DNA of 64,000 bases from Leifsonia sp. 71-9. Lineage in GTDB: Bacteria > Actinomycetota > Actinomycetes > Actinomycetales > Microbacteriaceae. The stretch lies in the NCBI RefSeq assembly GCF_001898805.1, contig NZ_MKVJ01000021.1, forward strand, positions 568,529 to 632,528, in the 5' to 3' direction. Positions 55,301 through 61,183 of this stretch are shown here, piece after piece. Under the pieces are notes generated by a model. The model did no database searches, was not told the origin of the DNA, and saw nothing but the letters and a program-made list of their open reading frames with translations. Within the stretch, counting starts at the first letter, position 1. Each line of letters begins with the position of its first letter. A program made the translations under genes and the position numbers.

Positions 55301-55535
55301 AGTAGAAGTCCTCCTCCACCAGGTACTGCGCACGCGTGGTCCCACCCGAGGTGCCCGTCCGAAGGATGGAGGGGGCCGGTGCGGCGATGGCCCGTCCCGG
55401 CTCGGCGGTCGCCAGGAGGCCCGCTGCGGACGCCGCCGCCGCGATCGAGAGGAAGGTGCGCCGGTTGAGGCCGTTGCCGGTCGGCGTCAGGGGCTCCGGC
55501 CGCGCGAGCGGTGTCGGATCGAGTGCGTCGTTCAC
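52329..55535 (-). CDS. Tat-exported multidomain GH99/WbsX-like protein with stalk domain
   Basis: 1068 residues. Twin-arginine signal (NRRTFLSIAAAASAAGLL, Arg25-Arg26). Two beta-sandwich (LamG-like) domains follow (about 65-230 and 235-430; VHVNGTLAAN, IAVNGKTVAD). Residues about 445-790 match the WbsX/GH99-like TIM-barrel family (VGVQTFAGWREGHHQGW, KFEMACWF, DNWNEFGEGHF). A further sugar-binding-like domain (about 800-950) and a C-terminal copper-amine-oxidase-N-like stalk domain (from about 955) close the protein. GTG at 55535 has GGGAG five bases upstream. Probably an extracellular glycan-cleaving or -binding protein feeding the adjacent importer. Confidence 0.82.
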   Translation of the reverse strand: MNDALDPTPLARPEPLTPTGNGLNRRTFLSIAAAASAAGLLATAEPGRAIAAPAPSILRTGTSGGTTRAQYLVEEDFYFPNAVTDKVLTVPSGWDVRQAGGSLSYSYGRWSKVTDSNPGLPIVMQRVFTPHDAGTLYVDFRFEPLTALSGVTWTIGNSSVNAIVLTANAGALTLQTPTGAVTVGSFAVGSVVGVRVIADVDLDTVTVHVNGTLAANAVAFTQAATVLDRFTLQTSEAFVGNFYFDAVRIHHGFLINESFVTVPTGALPGDWTTGGAGAAFSIAALLGSSYADRYSLKVDTTAATQPGTVQRGFAAQSGDVTFEYRFLAPAGAQDVTATLSAGSQLGVRVTATAGEIRYAKASGAMVRCYDCKPNLWYHIKVTTHSQGGTASIAVNGKTVADSVAVPAVTALDTVAFSVGVGAQGTVYLDDIRLSPTAPEPADYVPAPVPMNTGDYLVGVQTFAGWREGHHQGWDAISPYPSRKPTLGWYDEGDPEVTDWCIKWLVENGVKFEMACWFRPVDGIGQPIKQPYLGHHIHDGLFNAKYKSLLKFAIMWENVSSGATNSSDFRNVMVPFWIENYFRDPNYLVIDNKPLFSIFSLPKLKDTFATAPGDLSGAQAEIAYLRSAVQAAGFDDIIIITPQIFASTSTLDVDAQYRYSVGSVAAMQDGYRQWQLTVRDNAFVDVIPTISMGMDQQPWALTPGSWASVSTFVSNATWVRDTFMPSLPSGSLGRSMVLVDNWNEFGEGHFVMPSALAGFGYVNGIRSVFGSGTPAANLAPTAAQSARMNVLYPPARTQPLREVPDPAKSTDYWHSWTFDTDGDVEGWTDDSNQQIPTVQVQGGALSGTSIGTDPGILSPDHLGIDARRAPWIKVRMKSDTPAEFLYFITEADTQWNQDKGTQVYIDTVNGQWGVGYIPVWGNPKWVGTIRQIRLDVMSTPGNFSVDEISVLNVPLVTPALLVNGAYTRVFQPQLASNGTPMVPAAYVSEVLGGRPEWRPDQQWFVAVVGGTTLIAQIGSSTAHAGANVIHLDAPPILVGGRFFIPASFFQQALGSTVVWDPTAQLLTIN

Positions 55536-55689
55536 AGGGACTCCCTTATCCGTCGAGTTCACATATCCGAACCAGAATGCTGATTAATGAACTTTCGCGA
55601 TGAAGCTACACGCACGGGGAGAAGGAAAGCAAGGTGTAGAAACGGCGAGGCCGTGCTCGGCGCACGGCGACGGACGGGCGCACGGTGCG
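55536..55689. promoter_or_regulatory. control region of the GH99-like/tatA operon
   Basis: A 16-bp imperfect dyad with GTTC and GAAC ends (55557-55572) and the word TGAACTTTCG (55588-55597) lie upstream of the GTG. Both resemble sites before the divergent ABC operon (56578-56593; 56549, 56609), suggesting control by the same IclR protein. The -35/-10 boxes are not clear. Confidence 0.5.
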
Positions 55690-56463
55690 CTAGGGGCGGA
55701 TGGTCGCCTCGAGCTCGGCGACGGTCGCGCGCAGCGTGTCGTAGATGTCGAGCGGCCAGCCGGCGGTGGTCCGGGAGGTGGGCATCGTGAGCGAGAGCGC
55801 CATCTGGCGATACCCGTCCGACAGGAACGGCAGGGGAACCGCGACGCAGCGGCAGCCACTGATGTACTCCTCGTCGTCGACGGCGTAGCCCTCCTCGCGG
55901 ACGCGGTCCAGCAGGACCAGGAGCTCGTCCACATCCGACACGGTGTTCTCGGTGAGGTGCGCGAGGGGCGCCGCGGCGCGGAGGCGGCGCTCGGCCTCCT
56001 CCTGCGGCAGCAGGCTCAGCAGGGCCTTGCCGATGCCGGTGGCGTGAGCGGGCAGCTGCGTGCCGACCGAGGAGGCGAGTCGCATCGTGCGAGCGGGCTG
56101 ACTGATGGCGATGTAGACGTTGTTGACGCCGTCGAGCTGGGCGAGCTGGACGGTCTCGCCCGCGCTCGCGGCGAGCCGGTCCATGATCGGGCGCACGATG
56201 CCGAGGAGGTCGGTGTTGCCGCGGAAGTTCTGGCCGATCTGCCACGCGCGCAGGCCGAGGGAGTACTGGCGGGTACGCGGGTCGTGCGAGACCCATCCCG
56301 TCGCGGTGAGGGTCTGGAGCAGCCCGTGCGCACTGGAGCGCGGGATGGAGAGCTCGGTCAGGATCTCGCCGAAGCTGACGCTCTCGTGCTCGCTCACGAA
56401 CTCGATGAGGCCGAGGGCGCGCTCCGCCGACTTGACGCTGGTTCCCTTGTCGTCCGCCGCCAT
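55690..56463 (-). CDS. IclR family transcriptional regulator
   Basis: 257 residues. N-terminal winged helix (SAERALGLIEFVSEHESVSFGEILTELSIPRSSAHGLLQTLTATGWV) and the IclR effector domain (LRAWQIGQNFRGNTDL…; LPAHATGIGKALLSLLP; VAVPLPFLSDG). It lies between the GH99-like/tatA operon and the divergent ABC operon, so it is the likely regulator of both. GGAAGGA precedes the ATG. Ligand probably a rhamnose-like sugar or a catabolite of it. Confidence 0.92.
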   Translation of the reverse strand: MAADDKGTSVKSAERALGLIEFVSEHESVSFGEILTELSIPRSSAHGLLQTLTATGWVSHDPRTRQYSLGLRAWQIGQNFRGNTDLLGIVRPIMDRLAASAGETVQLAQLDGVNNVYIAISQPARTMRLASSVGTQLPAHATGIGKALLSLLPQEEAERRLRAAAPLAHLTENTVSDVDELLVLLDRVREEGYAVDDEEYISGCRCVAVPLPFLSDGYRQMALSLTMPTSRTTAGWPLDIYDTLRATVAELEATIRP

Positions 56464-56707
56464 GATGTCCTTCCCTCGCTCAGCGCGCCATTGCGCCGCA
56501 TTCTCGCCGGGAGATTCATCCCGTCGATAGGATCAGAATACAGCCCCCTGAACTTTTCGGGCGGAACTCGGCTCATAGTTCACAATCGTGAACGCTGATC
56601 CCTTGACATGAACCTTTCGCTCTGGAAGACTGCGATCGCCGCGCGCTGAACCCCCGAGGCCTTCTCGGATCGGACCCCCGTCAGCGCCGACTCGACGTGG
56701 AGGGCAC
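56464..56707. promoter_or_regulatory. IclR palindrome and ABC-operon promoter
   Basis: A perfect palindrome, GTTCAC-AATC-GTGAAC, lies at 56578-56593. Ten bases further right is the promoter TTGACA (56603-56608), 17-base spacer, AAGACT (56626-56631), directing the ABC operon with a start near 56638. TGAACTTTTCG (56549) and TGAACCTTTCG (56609) flank the palindrome 60 bases apart. About 70 bases of leader precede the permease ATG. Confidence 0.72.
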
Positions 56708-57682
56708 ATGGCCGATATTCAGACACCCGACCGGGTGGCGCCGGAGGTGGTCGCGATCGCGCCGGAACGGCCGGCCCGGCGCCGGCGACCCGGACGGCTC
56801 TCGTTCAGCTGGGGCGCCTACCTCGGGCTCGCGCCGCTGGCGATCATGCTCGGCGTGTTCTGCTACTACCCGGCCGCCAGCGGGATCTTCCACTCGTTCT
56901 GGAACTGGAACCCCGGGCAGGAGTCGAGCTTCATCGGCTTCGACAACTACGCCACCATGCTGAGCGACCAGCTCTGGTGGGAGTCGTTCAAGAACCTGGG
57001 CATCATCTTCCTGTTCGGCGTCGTGTCGTGGGTGATCCCGCTCGCCGCCGCCGAGCTGCTGATCTCGCTGCGCAGCGAACGCGCGCAGTTCGTCTACCGG
57101 ACGCTGCTCATCATCCCGATGGCCTTCCCGGGGGTCGTCACGGCGCTCATCTGGTCGTTCCTCTACCAGCCGAACGACGGCGTCATCAACACGGCGCTCA
57201 CCTCGCTCGGGCTGGGCGACCTCGCGCAGAACTGGCTGGGCGACCCGCATCTGGCCCTCATCGCGCTGCTGTTCATCGGCTTCCCGTTCGTGGCGGGGCT
57301 GCCCTTCCTGATGTTTTACTCCACCCTGCAGAACATCCCGAAGGAGATCCTGGAGGCCAGCTCGCTCGACGGCGTCAACCGCATCCAGCGGCTCTTCCTG
57401 ATCGACCTGCCGCTGATGGGGCGTCAGGTGCAGTTGCTGCTCATCCTGGTGATCATCGAGACGCTGCAATACGGCTTCGTCGCCTACATCCTCACCAACG
57501 GCGGGCCGGACAACGCGACGACGGTGCCCGTCATCCGGATGCTGAACGAGGCGTTCTCGGGCGGTCGGTGGGGATACGCCGCCGCGCTGTCCACGACGCT
57601 CTTCGTCCTCACCGTGTTCTTCAGCGCCATCGTCGCCCTGGTCAAGCGCCGGGACTCCACGACCAACGTGAAAGGGATCTGA
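56708..57682 (+). CDS. ABC sugar permease (MalF/UgpA type)
   Basis: 324 residues; charged N-terminus (about 1-35, rich in Arg/Pro), six membrane helices and the EAA loop EILEASSLDGVNRIQRLFLIDLP. First gene of the importer operon controlled from 56578-56631. Three bases separate it from the second permease. As in the operon at 3586-7409, no ATPase gene is present. Confidence 0.93.
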   Translation: MADIQTPDRVAPEVVAIAPERPARRRRPGRLSFSWGAYLGLAPLAIMLGVFCYYPAASGIFHSFWNWNPGQESSFIGFDNYATMLSDQLWWESFKNLGIIFLFGVVSWVIPLAAAELLISLRSERAQFVYRTLLIIPMAFPGVVTALIWSFLYQPNDGVINTALTSLGLGDLAQNWLGDPHLALIALLFIGFPFVAGLPFLMFYSTLQNIPKEILEASSLDGVNRIQRLFLIDLPLMGRQVQLLLILVIIETLQYGFVAYILTNGGPDNATTVPVIRMLNEAFSGGRWGYAAALSTTLFVLTVFFSAIVALVKRRDSTTNVKGI

Positions 57683-57685
57683 GCC

Positions 57686-58567
57686 ATGTCCGCTGCGTCC
57701 GTCGAGACCACGTCCCGGGCCCGCCACGGAGGCCGCTCCGTCAGCCGGCGCACCCGCCGGTCGAGCACTGCCATCCACATCGCGCTCATCGTCATCGCCG
57801 CCGTCGGTCTGCTGCCGTACCTCTTCGTGCTCACGACGTCGGTCAAGACGAACGAGCAGTTCGCGTCGAACTACTGGATCCCCACCTTCCCGTTGCACTT
57901 CGAGAACTACATCGCCGCGTGGAACCAGATCGCGCCGTTCATGGCGGTCTCCATCATCGTCGCGGTCATCTCGATCCTCGGCATCGTGGTGCTCAGCCTG
58001 ATCTCGGGCTTCGTGTTCGCCCGCTTCCAGTTCCCGGGCCGCGCGTTCTTCTTCGCCATGGTGGTCGCGCTGCTGATGGTGCCCGGTATCGCGAGTCTCA
58101 TCCCGCTGTTCGTGATGATGCGCGACCTCGGGCTGCTCAACACGCTGTGGGTGCTGATCCTGCCGCGCATCGCCGGAGGCGCGGTGCTCGGCACCATCCT
58201 GATGAAGACCTTCATCGAGGGGATCCCGCAGGAGCTCTTCGACGCCGCGAAGGTCGACGGCGCCGGCACCGGCCGGCTGTTCGGCTCGATCATGCTGCCG
58301 CTCTCGCTCCCCGTCGTCGGAACGGTCTCGCTGCTCACGGTCATCGGGGTGTGGAACGACTTCTTCTGGCCGCTCCTCACCGTCACGAACAACGCGCTCA
58401 AGCCCGTGAGCGTCGGGCTCCTCTTCTTCCGCGGGCAGGCGGGCACCGACTACGGGGCGATGTTCGCGGGCTACATGATCGCGAGCCTGCCACTGCTGCT
58501 CCTCTTCCTCTTCCTCTCCAAGTACTTCCTGGCCGGCATCCAGGGAGGGCTCCCCGGAGCCCATTGA
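57686..58567 (+). CDS. ABC sugar permease (MalG/UgpE type)
   Basis: 293 residues, six membrane helices, EAA-type loop ELFDAAKVDGAGTGRLFGSIMLPLS. It forms the pore with the preceding subunit. N-terminal 25 residues are Arg-rich and cytosolic. Confidence 0.93.
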   Translation: MSAASVETTSRARHGGRSVSRRTRRSSTAIHIALIVIAAVGLLPYLFVLTTSVKTNEQFASNYWIPTFPLHFENYIAAWNQIAPFMAVSIIVAVISILGIVVLSLISGFVFARFQFPGRAFFFAMVVALLMVPGIASLIPLFVMMRDLGLLNTLWVLILPRIAGGAVLGTILMKTFIEGIPQELFDAAKVDGAGTGRLFGSIMLPLSLPVVGTVSLLTVIGVWNDFFWPLLTVTNNALKPVSVGLLFFRGQAGTDYGAMFAGYMIASLPLLLLFLFLSKYFLAGIQGGLPGAH

Positions 58568-58619
58568 GCCGGGCGCACCACTCACTCCCCGAAGCACACC
58601 ACAGAAGGGCAATACAAGG

Positions 58620-60053
58620 ATGTATGACAAGCTCACCCGATACGCGGCGATCGCCGTGATCGGAGCCGCAGCCGTGGCACTCACCGGCTGCGCGCCCGGC
58701 ACCCAGACGGACAAGGTGACAACCATCACGATCGCCGGACCGAACCAATGGAACACCAACGCGCAGAGCTTCGGCCCGGCCTGGGAGGACCTGGTCGCCA
58801 GGTTCGAGAAGGCCGAGCCGAACATCAAGGTCGAGACCGTGGTGCTGCCGCTGACCGAGTTCTACCAGACCCTGTCGACGCAGCTCGCGGCGGGCACCGC
58901 GCCGGAGCTGGTGTTCAACCAGGCCTCGCACAAGCCCGACCAGGTCGTCGCGCTCGACAGCTACTTCGCGAAGCCGAACCCCTACATCGAGGGCAACAAG
59001 GAGTGGATCACGGCGTTCAACCCCGACTACATCGGGGGAGAGGCGAACGCGGGACGCAACGCGGCCCTGCATTACGAGTTCGTGCCCTTCAATCTCTACA
59101 TCAGCGGCATCTACTACAACAAGGACGTGTTCGAGAAGGCCAAGATCGCCAAGCCCCCGGCGACATACGGCGAGCTGATCACGGACTGCAAGGCGATCAA
59201 GAAGGCCGGCTTCACGCCGCTCGCGTTCGACAACAGCTACCTCGCGCAGAACAACGTGGTGAAGCCGATCATGTCGATGCTGCTCACAAAGTACTTCGAC
59301 AAGCTCAACGTCTACGCCCCCGACGGCACGCCGGGGACCTCGAAGCAGGTCTCGGTCAAGGACTTCGCCAAGGGGGTCCTGACCGGCGAGTTCACCCCGC
59401 AGAACGTCCCCGAGATCGGCGAGGCCTACACGCTCGCCAAGAAGGTCGTGGACGAGTGCGCGACGCCGAACTGGTCGGGTGTCGCGACTACGGGCGCCGC
59501 CTTCACCGGCGCGCAGGAGTTCCTGGCCGGCAAGGCCGGGATGTCGTTCGGCGCGAACTTCTCGGCCAACAGCCTCGAAGACGTGAAGTGGAAGTACGGG
59601 ACCCTGCCGTTCCCGACGGTGACCGCGAAGGACTCGTCGCTCTCCACCGGTGAGGCGGCCCGCTCGGGCGCGAGCACCGGAGGCACCAGCTACATGATCC
59701 CGGCGACGACCAAGGGCGCGAAGCTCGCCGCGGCGGTCAAGTTCCTGCAGTTCGCCTCCAGCCCCGTCGGCATCCAGCCCTGGCTCGACAAGACGGGCGG
59801 CATTCCCGCCCTCGCTGGCGCGCAGCCCGCGCCCGGGCTCGAGGGCCTGACCTCCGGCGACTGGGCGCTCAACCCGATCGTGCCGCAGCCGTCGCTGATG
59901 CCGAAGGCCGTGCTCGGCCAGGCGATCTACACCGGCTACCTGACCGGCAACAAGTCGCTCGACGAGGAGCTCGCCCAGACGCTGACCGACTGGACGACGG
60001 GGGCGAAGGAAGTCGCCGCCGACGGCAAGTGGACGGACGACTGGGTGAAGTAG
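58620..60053 (+). CDS. ABC sugar transporter substrate-binding lipoprotein
   Basis: 477 residues. Lipoprotein signal ending in ALTGC (Cys near residue 24), then a family-1 solute-binding fold (FEKAEPNIKVETVVLPLTEFYQTLSTQLAAGTAPEL…; GISYMIPATTKG-type hinge near the end). It captures the oligosaccharide for the permeases before it. GAAGGG lies ten bases before the ATG. A strong hairpin follows the gene (60072-60104), a common way to raise binding-protein mRNA levels. Confidence 0.92.
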   Translation: MYDKLTRYAAIAVIGAAAVALTGCAPGTQTDKVTTITIAGPNQWNTNAQSFGPAWEDLVARFEKAEPNIKVETVVLPLTEFYQTLSTQLAAGTAPELVFNQASHKPDQVVALDSYFAKPNPYIEGNKEWITAFNPDYIGGEANAGRNAALHYEFVPFNLYISGIYYNKDVFEKAKIAKPPATYGELITDCKAIKKAGFTPLAFDNSYLAQNNVVKPIMSMLLTKYFDKLNVYAPDGTPGTSKQVSVKDFAKGVLTGEFTPQNVPEIGEAYTLAKKVVDECATPNWSGVATTGAAFTGAQEFLAGKAGMSFGANFSANSLEDVKWKYGTLPFPTVTAKDSSLSTGEAARSGASTGGTSYMIPATTKGAKLAAAVKFLQFASSPVGIQPWLDKTGGIPALAGAQPAPGLEGLTSGDWALNPIVPQPSLMPKAVLGQAIYTGYLTGNKSLDEELAQTLTDWTTGAKEVAADGKWTDDWVK

Positions 60054-60071
60054 GCCCGCTCACCGCACGAC

Positions 60072-60104
60072 ATGCCGGCCCGCGGTCACCCCGCGGGCCG
60101 GCAT
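60072..60104 (+). terminator. intra-operon hairpin after the binding-protein gene
   Basis: Perfect 14-bp stem ATGCCGGCCCGCGG / CCGCGGGCCGGCAT around the loop TCACC, with no T-run. More likely an mRNA-stabilising or partial-termination hairpin than a full terminator, since the next gene follows 17 bases later. Confidence 0.72.
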
Positions 60105-60121
60105 CCCATCGAGAGGACACC

Positions 60122-61183
60122 ATGCTGAACGTCGGCCTCGTCGGAGCGGGGTGGTGGGCGCACCACGCGCATCTGCCCGCCATCCGGTCCCACCCGGAGG
60201 CGCGGCTCGTCGCCGCGACCGACCCCGACCCCGAGCGGCTCGCGAGCGCGACCGCGCTCGACCCGGGCGTGCGCGGGTTCCCGTCGGTGGCGGAGATGCT
60301 GGCCGCCGCCGACCTCGACGTCGTGGTCGTCGCCTCCCCCGCCGCGTTTCACGCCGACGCCGCGCGGGCCGCCCTGCTGGCGGGGGCGGGGGTCCTGGTG
60401 GAGAAGCCCTTCACGCTGCACGCCGCGGAGGCCCGCGAGCTCGTGGAGCTGGCGGCATCGCGGCGGCTCGCGCTCTCCGTCAGCCTCCCCTACCAGTACA
60501 CGCGCGCGGCACGGGCGGTGCGCTCCCTGCTCGCACAGGGGGAGCTGGGCTCGCTCGTCGCCGTGCACGGCGTGTTCGAGTCCTACACGGCCCCGCTCTA
60601 CGCCGGCGACGTCGACGAGTATCTCCGCCGGGTCGACCGGCCGCACGCGGTTGCGCCGCTCCCCGGCACCTATGCCGATGTCGCGCTCTCGGGCGGCGGG
60701 CACGGCCAGTCGCAGACCAGCCACATCGTGTCCGCCCTCTTCGACGCCACCGACGCGCATCCCGAGCGCATCGCCGCGGAGAGCGCCTTCTTGGCGCCCC
60801 GCATGGACATCGCCAACACGCTCTCCCTGCGACTGAAGGGCGGTGCCGTCGTCGGCATCTTCTCCTCCGGCGAGACGCTGCCCAGGCAGCCGGCGCAGCA
60901 GACGATCACCTACCTGGGCACCCGCGGCGTCGCCCGGCACGACCTGGCGCTGGCCACCCTCGACTGGGCCCTGGCCGGCGGCGACGCCGAACGCGTCGAG
61001 CCGGGCGAGGGCGAGTCGGCCTACCCCAACGGGGAGCCGGTCCGCGCGCTGATCGATGCGGTGCTCGCGGCCCGCGCCGGGCGCGGTGACGCCGCTCGGG
61101 AGCTCACCGAGGGCGCCGGCCGTGCGGCCCGGGCCGTGGAGGTCATCGAGCGGATCTATCGCGACGAGCCGGTCGACGTCTGA
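60122..61183 (+). CDS. Gfo/Idh/MocA family oxidoreductase
   Basis: 353 residues. Rossmann fold with VGLVGAGWWAHHAHLPAIRSHP, the ATDPDPERL ribose site, the EKPF motif (VEKPFTLHAAEARELVELA) and a C-terminal alpha/beta dimer domain. The family oxidises or epimerises sugar derivatives with NAD(P). ATG at 60122 has GAGAGGA four bases upstream. It is the last gene of the ABC operon and converges on the rhamnosidase gene with a 28-base overlap of their ends. Confidence 0.92.
   Translation: MLNVGLVGAGWWAHHAHLPAIRSHPEARLVAATDPDPERLASATALDPGVRGFPSVAEMLAAADLDVVVVASPAAFHADAARAALLAGAGVLVEKPFTLHAAEARELVELAASRRLALSVSLPYQYTRAARAVRSLLAQGELGSLVAVHGVFESYTAPLYAGDVDEYLRRVDRPHAVAPLPGTYADVALSGGGHGQSQTSHIVSALFDATDAHPERIAAESAFLAPRMDIANTLSLRLKGGAVVGIFSSGETLPRQPAQQTITYLGTRGVARHDLALATLDWALAGGDAERVEPGEGESAYPNGEPVRALIDAVLAARAGRGDAARELTEGAGRAARAVEVIERIYRDEPVDV

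Noticed and set aside
61156-61183. Frameshift or assembly error at the Gfo/rhamnosidase junction
   Set aside because: Both frames close properly with normal C-termini; a 28-base convergent overlap is plausible in this compact genome.
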